Below, in pieces: positions 7,664 to 17,271 of a DNA stretch of 64,000 nt. The translations under genes were made by a program, and so were the position numbers. How positions within the stretch are numbered: position 1 is the first letter of the stretch; each line of letters begins with the position of its first letter. This stretch comes from Tuwongella immobilis. GTDB taxonomy: Bacteria; Planctomycetota; Planctomycetia; Gemmatales; Gemmataceae. The notes under the pieces are model-generated. The model had not been told where the DNA came from, ran no database searches, and saw only the letters and a program-made list of their open reading frames with translations. Location of the stretch: positions 1,340,920 through 1,404,919 of the forward strand of contig NZ_LR593887.1 in assembly GCF_901538355.1 (NCBI RefSeq), in the 5' to 3' direction.

Positions 7664-10648
7664 CTAATCCGCGAAGACAAATTCATTGAGATTCATCAGC
7701 ACCCGGCAAGTATGGGCCCAGCCGAACTGGGCGGCATCCGCCACCAGGGCGGCACGCTCGGCATCGCTGGGCGCTCGGCCAACGGCCAGTTGCATCGCCA
7801 GCGTCGCTTTCGCGGCCGGGTTCGGTCCCGCTTCCCGCTCCAAACGATCGCCAAAATGTCGGGCCATCGCCAGCATCAGCCGATTGTTCAGCATCGCCAA
7901 CGCCTGCAACGGCGACTGCGATTGATTGCGACGTTCCACGCTCAGCGATGGATCGGCACAATCCAGGGACGCCATGAACGGTTGCTGCTTGGAGCGAACC
8001 AGAAACCGATACACACTGCGACGATGCAGCTGGGGATCGTCTGGATTCGCCTTGTCGTACTCATAATGCGGTGAATGTTCCGGCTTCTCGATCCCAAAAT
8101 CCTGAAAGCTCGGGCCACCCATGCGGCGATCGAGTTTGCCACTAATCGCCAACACCGCATCCCGAATCGCCTCGGCTTCGAGCTTGCGGCGATTCTGTCG
8201 CCACAGATAGACATTCCCCGCATCATTCCTCGCTGCATCCGGACGATTTTCGCTGGATTGTTGGTAAGCATCGCTAAGCACGATTTGCCGATGCAGCCGC
8301 TTCAGCGAACCGCCCGAATCCCGGAAGTCCGCCGCCAGCCAATCGAGCAATTCCGGATGCGAAGGAATCCCACCCATGCGACCGAAATCATTCGGCGTCT
8401 CGACAATTCCGCGACCGAAATGATACAGCCACACCCGATTGACGATCGACCGCCACGTCAGCGGATTTTCCGGCGCACTCAGCCAGCGGGCCAGGGCGGC
8501 TCGACGGGCACCTTCCGGGCCGTGGGTCGTCTCGGGAAACACGCCCGGCAGCGCGGTAATCGCCCGCAGCGCCCCCGGCTCCACCACTTGCGCTGGCTTG
8601 GTGACATCGCCACGCGGCAGCACCCGAATTTCTCGCGGCTTGCCCCCGTTGCCACCCGTGCCGACGAAGGCACCGCCGCCGGTATGCACCGCGCCAATGT
8701 AGGCGATTTGCTGAGCGGGCAGTGCGGCGATTTCCGCTTCGGTTTGCGCCAACTGCCGGGTCAATTCCGCTTCGCGGGCGCGAATTTCGGCGGGGATCTT
8801 CGCGAGTCGCAGCGATTCCAGCCGTTGTTGCAGTTGCGTGATTTCGCTGGCCGATCGGCGGGTGTCGCTCCAGGCAATGCCATCGGTCAGATTCGCTTTC
8901 GCCCAGCGGATCGGCGCTTCGATGCTATCCAACGCGGTGACTGGTTTGCCCCGTGCGCGATTCGTGCCGGTGCCATCGCGGACTTCCAGTTCGGCCAGCG
9001 CGGCGATGAAATCATTCTGGCGTGGGGCCAATTTCGTGATTGTGATGCGGACAAATCGTCCTTGGCTTTGCACGGGCAGTCGCATCGGCACCAGCTTGGG
9101 ATTTGGCACATCGGCTTGCGTGCGATCGACAATCACTCGGCCGCCATCCGCGAAGCGGGCATCGTCCGAGACGGCGATTTGAAACCGGACCGGAAAGCCA
9201 AAGCCCGCGCCAATGTTGTTGAAATCGTCATGGCAGGCGGTCACGACGATCTCCCGAATCGCGGTGGATTCGCCCAAATCGACTTGCACCCATTTGCGGC
9301 GATCCGCGCTCGGCTCAATGGCGGAATGGTAGCCATGCTGCGGCGGCTTGCTCGCCAGTTGCGGCGATTGCGCGGCTGCGATTTCGGCTTGCAGCTTGTC
9401 CAATTCCGGGCCGCCGAGTTTGGCGATGCGTTCCTGGAGCATCCGTTGTTCGTTCTGGTGGCGGGTCAATTGTTGCTGCAATTGCCGACGTTTGGCCGCA
9501 ATCTGCGGGTCGGCATCATACGCGCGATCCGTGCGATCCACCGCCGCGAACACCGCTTGCAGCCGGTAGTAATCTTCGGTCGGAATCGGATCGAATTTGT
9601 GATTGTGGCACTGCGCACAATGCACGGTCATCGAGACAAACGTGCTCATCGTATTGGCGACCATGTCGTCGCGATCCAGGTGGCGAGCGATTTTGCCATC
9701 AATCTTGCTTTCGGGCACCTCCGCATGGCCGATGAAATCCCACGGCCCCGCCGCGATGAAGCCCAGCGCTTCGATCCCGTCGCGCGTGCCGGGAAACAGC
9801 ACATCCCCGGCCACCTGTTCCTGAATGAATTGGGCATATGGCTTATCCGCATTCAGACTGCGAATGACATAATCGCGATACGGCCACGCATTCGGCCGCG
9901 GCTTGTCTTTGTCGTATCCGTGCGTCTCGCCAAAATGCACCACATCCAACCAATGCCGGGCCCAGCGTTCCCCGTATGCGGGCGATGCCAGCAGGCGATC
10001 GACCAATCGCTCGACGGCGTCGGGGCGCGAATCGGCAACGAATTCCGCGATTTCTTGCGGCGTGGGCGGGAGGCCAATCAGATCGAACGAGAGTCGTCGA
10101 ATCAGGGTGCGGCGATCGGCGGACGGCGACGGCGTCAACTGCTGCTCCGCCAATTTCGCCTGGATAAACGCATCAATGGGATTTGCCGGTTGATTGACTC
10201 CGGGCTGTTTCGGCAGCGCGGGTTTGACCAACGGCTTGAGCGACCACCACGTTGCCGCCGCCGACTTGCCATCATCTGGCCAATTCGCCCCATCTGCAAT
10301 CCAGGCACGCACCTTGGCGATTTCCGCAGCCGAAAGCGCAGCCCCTTTGGGCGGCATGCGATCGCCGTCGCTGGTGCCCGCGATTCTGGCCAGCAATTCG
10401 CTGGAATCTGGCTTGCCCGGCCCAATCACTGGCCCGGAATTTCCCCCTGCAAACGCCGCCGCCTTCGCATCCAAGCGCAGACCGCCCTTGGTCGATGCGT
10501 CGCTGTGGCACGAATGGCACGCCTTGGCGAAAATCGGCTGAATCTCACGGGCAAAATCGACGGATTCCCCCCGCGCCAGTGACGGCGAGACGGTCATTCC
10601 GCCCAGCATTCCCAGCAGACATGATCCGATGGAGAGCATTCGGTTCAT
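7664..10648 (-). CDS. PSD1 and planctomycete cytochrome C domain protein (DUF1549/DUF1553)
   Basis: 994-aa secreted multidomain protein typical of Planctomycetes. Order seen: hydrophobic signal segment (residues about 4-27), planctomycete cytochrome-c-like domain with heme-binding ACHSCH at 43-48, DUF1549 (PSCyt2) with WARHWLDVVHFGETHG and a second CAQCHNHKFDP motif, a central region resembling an F5/8-type discoidin fold, and C-terminal DUF1553 (PSD1) with NRVWLYHFGRGIVETPNDFG. Function of the family is not firmly known; redox-linked carbohydrate metabolism has been suggested. ATG 10648 is preceded by AAAGGA at good spacing; an upstream in-frame ATG at 10696 lacks this. It follows the WD40 gene by 48 bases, probably one transcript. 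Confidence 0.93.
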   Translation of the reverse strand: MNRMLSIGSCLLGMLGGMTVSPSLARGESVDFAREIQPIFAKACHSCHSDASTKGGLRLDAKAAAFAGGNSGPVIGPGKPDSSELLARIAGTSDGDRMPPKGAALSAAEIAKVRAWIADGANWPDDGKSAAATWWSLKPLVKPALPKQPGVNQPANPIDAFIQAKLAEQQLTPSPSADRRTLIRRLSFDLIGLPPTPQEIAEFVADSRPDAVERLVDRLLASPAYGERWARHWLDVVHFGETHGYDKDKPRPNAWPYRDYVIRSLNADKPYAQFIQEQVAGDVLFPGTRDGIEALGFIAAGPWDFIGHAEVPESKIDGKIARHLDRDDMVANTMSTFVSMTVHCAQCHNHKFDPIPTEDYYRLQAVFAAVDRTDRAYDADPQIAAKRRQLQQQLTRHQNEQRMLQERIAKLGGPELDKLQAEIAAAQSPQLASKPPQHGYHSAIEPSADRRKWVQVDLGESTAIREIVVTACHDDFNNIGAGFGFPVRFQIAVSDDARFADGGRVIVDRTQADVPNPKLVPMRLPVQSQGRFVRITITKLAPRQNDFIAALAELEVRDGTGTNRARGKPVTALDSIEAPIRWAKANLTDGIAWSDTRRSASEITQLQQRLESLRLAKIPAEIRAREAELTRQLAQTEAEIAALPAQQIAYIGAVHTGGGAFVGTGGNGGKPREIRVLPRGDVTKPAQVVEPGALRAITALPGVFPETTHGPEGARRAALARWLSAPENPLTWRSIVNRVWLYHFGRGIVETPNDFGRMGGIPSHPELLDWLAADFRDSGGSLKRLHRQIVLSDAYQQSSENRPDAARNDAGNVYLWRQNRRKLEAEAIRDAVLAISGKLDRRMGGPSFQDFGIEKPEHSPHYEYDKANPDDPQLHRRSVYRFLVRSKQQPFMASLDCADPSLSVERRNQSQSPLQALAMLNNRLMLAMARHFGDRLEREAGPNPAAKATLAMQLAVGRAPSDAERAALVADAAQFGWAHTCRVLMNLNEFVFAD

Positions 10649-10696
10649 CGTGGTTGGTTCCTTTGTGATGCGTTCCCTGGTTCTCAATCGGATCAT

Positions 10697-13600
10697 TTAC
10701 GGACCAACGACGCGAAGCAGCACCGGCTTGGCCGCGTGTTCGGTACCTTTGCGTTCTGACCGAGACAAAATCACCATCGGCTGGCTGGTCGGCTTGACCC
10801 ACGGCTCGGCGTACAGCACCACTTCGCGGCTGGTCTGGCCGGGCAGCACCAAAATGCCATTCAGCCCGATATTCATCACTCGCACGCCATACGGCAGCCC
10901 GCGCACTTCCAACGGCACGCGACCTTTAAAGTCGCCGAGTCGATCGATTTGCACGGTCAATTTCGTCTCCTGACCGGGGCGGATTTCGACGGCGGATTCC
11001 ACGGTGCGCGTCTGCAAATCGCCGGGGTCGCGCAAGGTGGGCACGCCGCCGACAAATTCCCGCACCCATTCCTGGCCGTTGACCATGGCGCGGGCGATCA
11101 GTCGAATCGGCTTGCTGTCCGGCTTTGGCGCGGTGGCCTGGGCATCGGCGAACAGTGTGATTGCGCTCGACCATTTGTCCGCATCCACCCGGCCTGCTTG
11201 CGAGCGAAAACCGGGCGGAAGATCGACCAATTCCACCGAGATTGCCTCCGCAAAGCCATCGTGCCGTTCGACTTGCACGCCAATGGGTAGACCGTTGCCC
11301 TTCCAGACGGCCGGGGCATTTGGCGTGAATCGCACGGTGAAATCCGGCTGCGGCGGTCGCACGGTCAGCCGATAACTCGCAATCGCACCCATGGATGCGT
11401 TCACCACCCCATCGGCGGCACGCACCCGCACCTGATAGACCGCATCACGCGGCGGATCGAATTCCAGCATCGAATCCGACCCGAAGCCCGGCCCACCATC
11501 ATCATTGCGTACCGGCAGGTGAAACACGGGCATCCCGTTTGGCGGAAACGTACTGCCCGGCGGGTGAATCGACACCTTGTAGACCGCCTCTGCTGCGGCA
11601 TGATAGCGCGGCGAGGTGCCCAGATATGCTCGGCGTTCGTTGTTGACGCTTTCGAACATGCAATCCGCATCCGGGTTGGCCGGAAGATTGTCAATTTTCA
11701 TCAATTCGCCGTTGATGTAAATGAAATCCTGCATTGCCAATTCGTTCCAGGTATCCAGCCGAATGCCAGGTTTTTTGCTGTCGTGCGGGCGAAAGGCGAC
11801 GGTGGTTTTCGCCTGGCAGCGCAGGGTGGCCCGTTCCAGCAGTTGGCCGGATTCATCCAGCATGTCGATGATCGTATCCACCGGCGAGCCAATTCGGGCA
11901 GCGTGCGTTTCGAGAATCAGCCGCTGCCCCTTCTTCGCGGGGAACTTCCAGATTTGTGCGGGAATTCCGTCGAGTCGGCCATTCCCAACGCCGGGGACGG
12001 GTAGCATTCCGGGAGCATGGACTTCAGGAACGTGGCCAATGCGCAGTTTCGCTTGCCCCAGGATGCCTGGCGGCAACGTCACTGGCAGATCGCCGCCGAT
12101 TTTGGCAGTCGCCGGAATCGCTACCGGGAGCGACTCTTGCGGCAGATTCACGCCGATGAGTTGCACGGTTCGCGTGGTGCCGGCCTGTCCGCCTCGCGGG
12201 AAGATGCCAGTGACAATCGGAATCGGCCCCAGATGCAGCCGATATTGGCCCGGCCCGCGATATTGCCGATCGCGCACCCAAATTCGATAGTCGCCGGCCT
12301 GCGGGGCACGAATCGCCATCAGTCCGCCCATGCCCTCGCCGAGTCGCTGGCCGCTGGCGGTGCCCCATTCCAACACGGGGTCAAACGTGGCGCTGGCATC
12401 GTGCTGCAATTGCACGCCGACCTGCTGCCCGGCGGCGAGCGTGATCGCAAAGGCGTCGACTTCGCCCGCTCGCGCGATTTCGCCATGGATGCTGACCGGC
12501 AGTGTCAGTGCAGAATCGCGCAAACCGACTTCCTGCCGACCGGGAAAGCGATCAACTAGCAGCGAAATCGGCTTCACGGGGCCAGAAGTCGCCTTCAGTG
12601 TCAGCGTGACCGTTCCCGGCTCGACCGTGGCGGGAATCTGCACGCGGAGGATCCGCTGCGTGGGGGGACCGTCGAGCGGCTCCAGTGTGGCGACGATGCC
12701 GGGCAGCGAAGCAGTGACGCCGGTGAGCTGCTGCAAATGCTTGCCAGTCAGGTTGAATCGCTGCGTTTGACCGCGTGTCATCCGCGTCGGGGTGACGCTC
12801 TCCACCATCGGGAGCGGCGGTTTCTCCGCCTTGGGGGACGCCGTGTGGGACGCCGTTGCGGATGCGCCGACGGGTTGGGTTGCGGCCTGTGGAGCGGGTT
12901 TGGGCGCGGGCTGGGTTGCCGGTTTGGGCGCGAGGACGGGCAGGACGGTCTGTTCGGCTTTGCCATCGGCAGCGGCGAGCAGTTGCAACCCGCCATCGAA
13001 TCGACCGACGGCCAACTGGTGCCCATCGGGACGCAGGGCCAGCGACTGCACCGAGTCGCTTCGTGGTGCGAAGACGGCTTGCTCGGCAAGTGTGGATTCG
13101 CTCCAGCGTTTGATGACTTTGTCTTCGCCGACGGTGAACAATGACGCATCCGACTGGCCCATCAGTAGTTGCAGCACGGCTCCTTGATGGGCAAACGCAC
13201 TGCGAACGAGTTTGGCCCCGTCGCCGTTGGCCTCCCAGATGCGGAGACTGCGATCGACTCCCGCCGCCACCAGACGCTTGCCATCGGCTGTCCAGCGCAC
13301 CGCATACAGCCAATCGGTGGCATCGCTCAGCGTGTAGAGCCGATTTCCCGTGGCGATCTCCCAGACTTTGACGGCACGATCCGCCGAGACGCTGGCTAGC
13401 CATTTTCCGGTGGGGTCGATCGCCACATCGTAGACGGAATCACTGTGATCGGTGAGCGTGCGGATGAGTTTGCCGCTGGCCGTGTCCCACAGTTGAATGC
13501 GGCGATCGTAGCTGGCCGTGGCTAACAATTGCCCATCGGGCGTGAAGGCGATGGCGGGGATGCGGTCCCGATGTGCGGCCGGCAGCGTCCAGCGTGTGGT

Positions 13601-13987
13601 GGTGGCCAGCATGGTTTCGATGGTGCCGGTGGCCGATGGAGCGGGCAGGTCGATGAATCGCAATTCGCCACGCTGACCGGGTTCGCCGCAAGCAATCGCG
13701 ACCGATTGTCCCTTGGGATGGAACAGAATCGCGGTGACCTGCTGCGGCAGCCCGGCGAGGTGGCCGAGTACGCGGCCCGACTGGGGATCGACGGCGAGAA
13801 TGCGGCCATAAGTGCCGACCAGAAGCAAGCCGCCATCGGGCCGATAGGCCAACGCCGTGATGGGGGCGGCCGGGACTTTGGCCGGTGCGTTGGGCGGTGC
13901 ATTGGGTGGTGCGAGGGGCTGCGGAGCCGGGACCGCCGGAATCGCCAGGGCCAGCATCGCCAGCCCAGCCAAAAACAAGGCACGCAT
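10697..13987 (-). CDS. secreted WD40-repeat protein with pre-peptidase-like C-terminal domains
   Basis: 1096 aa. A signal peptide (ALFLAGLAMLALA) is followed by a Pro/Ala linker and WD40 blades ending in characteristic LWD and VWE motifs (for example TASYDRRIQLWDTASG and SADRAVKVWEIATG) over about the first 320 residues. After a second Pro/Ala linker come IPT-like and bacterial pre-peptidase C-terminal (PPC)-type beta domains. ATG 13987 has GGAGA upstream; the longer in-frame start at 14098 reads through non-signal sequence. WD40 proteins of this design regularly precede DUF1549/DUF1553 cytochrome genes in Planctomycetes, and here the pair is 48 bases apart. Likely periplasmic; partner unknown. 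Confidence 0.9.
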   Translation of the reverse strand: MRALFLAGLAMLALAIPAVPAPQPLAPPNAPPNAPAKVPAAPITALAYRPDGGLLLVGTYGRILAVDPQSGRVLGHLAGLPQQVTAILFHPKGQSVAIACGEPGQRGELRFIDLPAPSATGTIETMLATTTRWTLPAAHRDRIPAIAFTPDGQLLATASYDRRIQLWDTASGKLIRTLTDHSDSVYDVAIDPTGKWLASVSADRAVKVWEIATGNRLYTLSDATDWLYAVRWTADGKRLVAAGVDRSLRIWEANGDGAKLVRSAFAHQGAVLQLLMGQSDASLFTVGEDKVIKRWSESTLAEQAVFAPRSDSVQSLALRPDGHQLAVGRFDGGLQLLAAADGKAEQTVLPVLAPKPATQPAPKPAPQAATQPVGASATASHTASPKAEKPPLPMVESVTPTRMTRGQTQRFNLTGKHLQQLTGVTASLPGIVATLEPLDGPPTQRILRVQIPATVEPGTVTLTLKATSGPVKPISLLVDRFPGRQEVGLRDSALTLPVSIHGEIARAGEVDAFAITLAAGQQVGVQLQHDASATFDPVLEWGTASGQRLGEGMGGLMAIRAPQAGDYRIWVRDRQYRGPGQYRLHLGPIPIVTGIFPRGGQAGTTRTVQLIGVNLPQESLPVAIPATAKIGGDLPVTLPPGILGQAKLRIGHVPEVHAPGMLPVPGVGNGRLDGIPAQIWKFPAKKGQRLILETHAARIGSPVDTIIDMLDESGQLLERATLRCQAKTTVAFRPHDSKKPGIRLDTWNELAMQDFIYINGELMKIDNLPANPDADCMFESVNNERRAYLGTSPRYHAAAEAVYKVSIHPPGSTFPPNGMPVFHLPVRNDDGGPGFGSDSMLEFDPPRDAVYQVRVRAADGVVNASMGAIASYRLTVRPPQPDFTVRFTPNAPAVWKGNGLPIGVQVERHDGFAEAISVELVDLPPGFRSQAGRVDADKWSSAITLFADAQATAPKPDSKPIRLIARAMVNGQEWVREFVGGVPTLRDPGDLQTRTVESAVEIRPGQETKLTVQIDRLGDFKGRVPLEVRGLPYGVRVMNIGLNGILVLPGQTSREVVLYAEPWVKPTSQPMVILSRSERKGTEHAAKPVLLRVVGP

Positions 13988-14358
13988 GGGGAGAGTCTCC
14001 AGGCAAATCGGCAAACCAAGCCCGATTCTAACCCCAGATTCCGGTCGGCGAAAGCAGGAACTGCCGGGATTGACTCGCCGACTCGCCGGAGCCAGCATCG
14101 CAGAAGTCGCTGGAAAATCGGTTCATCTCGGTAGCCGGCCTCCGACGATGAGCCGGATTTGTGGAGCGGTTTGAGCAGCTTGGAAGGCTCAAAATGCCGC
14201 TGGAGAGGCTCAAACAATGCGGATCCACTCGTCTGAGTAACTGCAAGCGAAGGTCGTCAACCGGTCTACCAAACGCAGAGCATTCGGCTGCAGCAATGGG
14301 GACAGAAGCCGCCCTTCAGGTGTGCGGCTATGGGATTTAGTAATTAAGAGCGTATCAG
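13988..14358. other. non-coding stretch before the CPCC fragment
   Basis: No gene supported. It holds the presumed promoter region of the WD40 operon on its left side. Several overlapping short frames here lack ribosome-binding sites or family features. Confidence 0.4.
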
Positions 14359-14553
14359 ATGGTTCCCTGTACGGCGTGTGGATCTCTGGCGATCGAGACC
14401 CAGCATGTTTGGGATATTTGCCCGGTATACTTCTGGGAATGCGATGTCAGATTGTATGGTCGTGATGATGTGGTTAGTTCTGCCAAAGGGAGCATGTCTC
14501 GGAACGTGGTTCCATACGGTGCCTCTGCTGTGTTCTCGATCCACCCACGGTGA
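14359..14553 (+). pseudogene. decayed CPCC-family (cysteine-rich) gene fragment
   Basis: 64-codon frame whose first 50 codons match the intact CPCC-type protein at 18883-19191 in both protein and DNA: VPCTACG...IETQHVWDICPVYFWE against FPCPACG...IETQHDWDICPVCFWE, and then GRDDV. One cysteine of the ICPVC motif is Tyr, and after about codon 45 the sequence departs and stops early, about 40 codons short of the intact copy. It is therefore a truncated second copy. It lies 2.6 kb left of the first Hint fragment, beyond an unrelated three-gene operon, which suggests that the toxin array once extended further left. Confidence 0.7.
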
Positions 14554-14558
14554 GCGGC

Positions 14559-15617
14559 CTACTTGAGGATGTTTGTGATCTGAGAGTCCTGTAGAAGTCC
14601 GTTGAGAATAGCCAAGATTACTTCTTTCCGTCCCGGCATCTTCTCGTCCGACAGCAAACTCCCAAGCTTTTCGGACACCTTTTTTAAAATCTCTTCGCAA
14701 CAAGTCAACAGTTTATCCTCGGGAACACCGTTCGACGCAAGGATTACACTGATCGCTTCTTTGATATCTTCATCGGACCGAATCGGTCCGACTACTTTCT
14801 TCCGAATTTTTTCCACAGGTTTTAATTGATCTTGAAGTAAATAGACGGCGCGGGCCTTGAACTTGTCCTTACGCGGCAGGACTTTTGTTTTGATGATGTA
14901 CTGCTTAATGTCTTCTGGCGATTTGTCGGTCAGCGGTCCTTGCCCCTTGATTTCTGCGATGCCCTCGTCAATTTGCTTGTCGTCAATGGCGACGAAGTTT
15001 CTGTCCAGATAGCCTTGCGATACTTTACTCACTTTGTCTTGATTGTGCATGCTCCATTCGGATGTTCCGACGCGACTGTACATGTGTCCCAGCAACCAGC
15101 CAAGCTTCGCCTGGAATGGCTCGGTAAGCTGTGCAACTTTCGCTGCGAGGCACAGCGGATAATGCTGTGCGCGTAAACTTACAGAGAGCGGTAAGAAGGC
15201 ACAGCACTCGGGCTGAAGGCCAATGGATGCGTCTTGGTGCAAGTAGAAATAGCCAGGTTCGTTGTTGTCGATTACTCGGTCAAGGAGTTGGGACAGTTTG
15301 GCCCTCAGCCTCATGCTGATGACGTTTGTAGCTGCTTGCCATGGCTCCTGTCCTTTTGCGGCTTCCAAGCGAACGACATCGTCGATCGACCGAACAGCGG
15401 CTAATGAAATGTAGTCCGCGTTGCAGCGGACCCCGTCTCTTCGAACTAGATCGCAAGACTGAGTGAGAACGAGAAAGAATCGGTAATCCGCATGCGCAGC
15501 ATAGTACGGAAAGTATTTCTGTAGTTCCGCGACAAGTTCTTCAGTCCGCCTGAGGACGTCCCCCTGACAGAGAGAGTTGTTGTCCGGCTCGTCCTCAAAT
15601 ATGTAGTGTGTCGGCAT
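14559..15617 (-). CDS. unknown 352-aa protein with TQSCDLVRR motif
   Basis: No family named with confidence. Notable features are an N-terminal CQGDVLRR, a hydrophobic strand ending FLVLTQSCDLVRRDG at about residues 47-61, and an alternating-charge C-terminal half (about 230-352) rich in Lys/Glu that should be helical. Cytoplasmic: no signal or membrane segment. It is the third gene of a compact minus-strand trio, starting 22 bases after the 84-aa gene. Some proteins with a similar hydrophobic-strand-T-Q-x-C-D motif occur in bacterial conflict loci as far as I recall, but I cannot tie it to a named family. Base composition is less GC-rich than flanking housekeeping genes, consistent with transfer. 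Confidence 0.82.
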   Translation of the reverse strand: MPTHYIFEDEPDNNSLCQGDVLRRTEELVAELQKYFPYYAAHADYRFFLVLTQSCDLVRRDGVRCNADYISLAAVRSIDDVVRLEAAKGQEPWQAATNVISMRLRAKLSQLLDRVIDNNEPGYFYLHQDASIGLQPECCAFLPLSVSLRAQHYPLCLAAKVAQLTEPFQAKLGWLLGHMYSRVGTSEWSMHNQDKVSKVSQGYLDRNFVAIDDKQIDEGIAEIKGQGPLTDKSPEDIKQYIIKTKVLPRKDKFKARAVYLLQDQLKPVEKIRKKVVGPIRSDEDIKEAISVILASNGVPEDKLLTCCEEILKKVSEKLGSLLSDEKMPGRKEVILAILNGLLQDSQITNILK

Positions 15618-15639
15618 GCGCGGGCCCGCCTGCCTCGAC

Positions 15640-15894
15640 TCAGTGCGTCTTACCGTGGAGTCGGATGTTTTCGTTGATTGCAGTCATTCGCTGCTGTGCG
15701 CAAAGAACCTTTGGGTTTACGCGAAGGACGATGGAGTTTAGTCCTTTCACTACGCGAACCGCGATTGTGGGAACGTCTCCAGTTTCCGTAGCGGTGGATC
15801 CGCTCGCCTCGCCGCGTGCCTCAGCGCGGATCAGTTGGGCGCCAGCCACGTTCACTTGCGTCCTCGATCCGATGGTCATGCTTGTGTCACTCAT
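15640..15894 (-). CDS. unknown 84-aa protein
   Basis: Small protein starting MSDTSMTIGSRTQ at ATG 15894, whose A overlaps the TGA of the preceding 211-aa gene. Beta-rich middle (PTIAVRVVKGLNSIVLRV) and a basic C-terminus; no signal peptide. A longer in-frame start at 16002 exists but overlaps the upstream gene and lacks support. Middle gene of the three-gene unit; the overlap implies coupled translation with its neighbour. Function unknown. Confidence 0.68.
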   Translation of the reverse strand: MSDTSMTIGSRTQVNVAGAQLIRAEARGEASGSTATETGDVPTIAVRVVKGLNSIVLRVNPKVLCAQQRMTAINENIRLHGKTH

Positions 15895-16526
15895 CGTCCG
15901 TCTCCCTCGGCACAGTTCGGTTGGAGGTGGTAGATCGTGTCTAGAATATTCAGAGCGGTATCTTTTAATCCGACAGCCGTGTCTTTCAGTGCCGCTTGGC
16001 AATCCTCATTATCTTGTGATTCAGTGTGAAAGTTGAACTCGAAATCCACTCCGTAAGGCCCATAGATCAGCGTCAGGTTGAGTACCGACCCACCTCGGGT
16101 TGTCTTGCGAACAATCTTTCGTTCCTGAACTTCCCAGCCTTCGCCCGCCAACTCCGGTCCATCGGTGAGGTTGAAAATATCTAGCACTTTGTCCGGCGGA
16201 TTTTCCTCCCGGAATGCAAAGTTCACCCCAACGGCAATGAGTGGCGTGTCGTCCAGCTCTCGCAAGATGCGTAGCGCCATTTGCTCGGCCCGTCGAAGGC
16301 AGACATCGTTGGCCTTGCGGGGGTGAAAAACCAGTCGCGGTTGCGAGACTTCCATCACCACCTGCTCGTCACGGTAGACGAGAGGAAGGACCGGCATCAG
16401 GGCAACCAGCGTCTCGATATCACCATTCGCCGCAAAAAGGTGCTTGCCCACCCATTCCGGCGAGAAGATCATCCGATTCCAATGCCCGGCCAGGACAATT
16501 GTCCAGCCTTCCATCTTCGGTGTCAT
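15891..16526 (-). CDS. unknown 211-aa protein, first gene of three-gene operon
   Basis: Starts MTPKMEGWTIVLAGHWNRM. Soluble, mixed alpha/beta composition, with no catalytic motif that I can name. The N-terminal segment (WTIVLAGHWNRMIFSPEW) looks like strand-turn-helix. A central stretch has LIAVGVNFAFREENPPDKV, and the tail repeats LKDTAVGLKDTALN. Its TGA overlaps the ATG of the 84-aa gene. The three genes are codirectional and tightly packed, with no housekeeping gene among them, and lie next to a toxin/immunity island. An uncharacterised conflict or defence module is plausible but unproven. Confidence 0.8.
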   Translation of the reverse strand: MTPKMEGWTIVLAGHWNRMIFSPEWVGKHLFAANGDIETLVALMPVLPLVYRDEQVVMEVSQPRLVFHPRKANDVCLRRAEQMALRILRELDDTPLIAVGVNFAFREENPPDKVLDIFNLTDGPELAGEGWEVQERKIVRKTTRGGSVLNLTLIYGPYGVDFEFNFHTESQDNEDCQAALKDTAVGLKDTALNILDTIYHLQPNCAEGDGR

Positions 16527-16978
16527 CGGCCCATCCCGCTACCAGCTCCAGTGAATCGCCGTCAGATTTTTCCCAAATCACCTAGTTCTACATCGCCAAC
16601 CGTTGTGCATCGCACAACCGCACCCAAGTCCATTTGTTGACCGTACCGAGTGCAGCGGAAGTACACCATCAGAAAAGTCGGAAACCCAAATACATCGGAT
16701 TATTTGTGTACCGATTTTGAAGGCAGCGTCCAGACTATCTCCACACATTTTTTCGCAATCCACGAGAGGAATGTTCGGCTAAACAACGATTAAACGCCAT
16801 CTACAACTCCCTTGACAGATGAACCTTGCGATGAAGGCGAAATGGAGAGGATGGAGCGATCTTTCTTCAGAGTTCGTGGGGAAGATAACCGAAACAAATC
16901 GCGCATCGAATCCACAAAAATCGCTCGGCTGTTTTCACGTAATCAGTAGGTCAATGAAATGTTTGTCAAGATTCCAAC
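16527..16978. other. intergenic, left boundary of the toxin-cassette array
   Basis: No gene supported. It should hold the promoter of the minus-strand trio. At 16924-16934 the 11 bases tcgctcggctg match a stretch of the Hint repeat just upstream of the piece kept at 16979, possibly a remnant of the same repeat. Confidence 0.4.
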
Positions 16979-17267
16979 TCAAAGCCCGCTCGCTGACGCC
17001 GGGCCACCGGCTCCGCACGCTCGATGGCTCCGCGATCGCCGTGGAATCCGTCGCCGAGACGGGCCAATGGCAGTCGGTGTTCAATCTGCGGCGGAACGTG
17101 CGGAAACGGATTCAGAACGGCTTCGTTTCGACCTCAAGGGAAAAGCAATTCGATGGTTAAACCAAAAAGGAGTTCGGCCTGCGCCTGGTCATGAAGATTC
17201 TTTCGAAATACCTCAAGAATTGCTCGAAGAGTTCAACCAGATGATCTCAAAGATCCGTTGGGGGTAA
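16979..17267 (+). pseudogene. cassette A: Hint fragment joined out of frame to a short toxin-tip remnant
   Basis: Bases 16979-17090 encode KARSLTPGHRLRTLDG...GQWQSVFNLR, the middle of the Hint domain, and nothing of its N- or C-terminal blocks. At about 17090 the reading frame changes. The new frame encodes about 57 residues starting AERAETDSERLRFDLKGKA and ending NQMISKIRWG with TAA at 17265. This tail looks like the very end of a toxin but its family is not recognisable. The stop is four bases from the next ATG, the spacing expected of a toxin-immunity pair. Confidence 0.7.
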
Positions 17268-17271
17268 GCGT

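Noticed and set aside
8075-10582. 835-codon plus-strand open frame opposite the DUF1549/DUF1553 gene
   Set aside because: Exact antisense shadow of a well-supported gene; composition dominated by Arg/Ile/His typical of a reverse frame of GC-rich DNA, no start signal.
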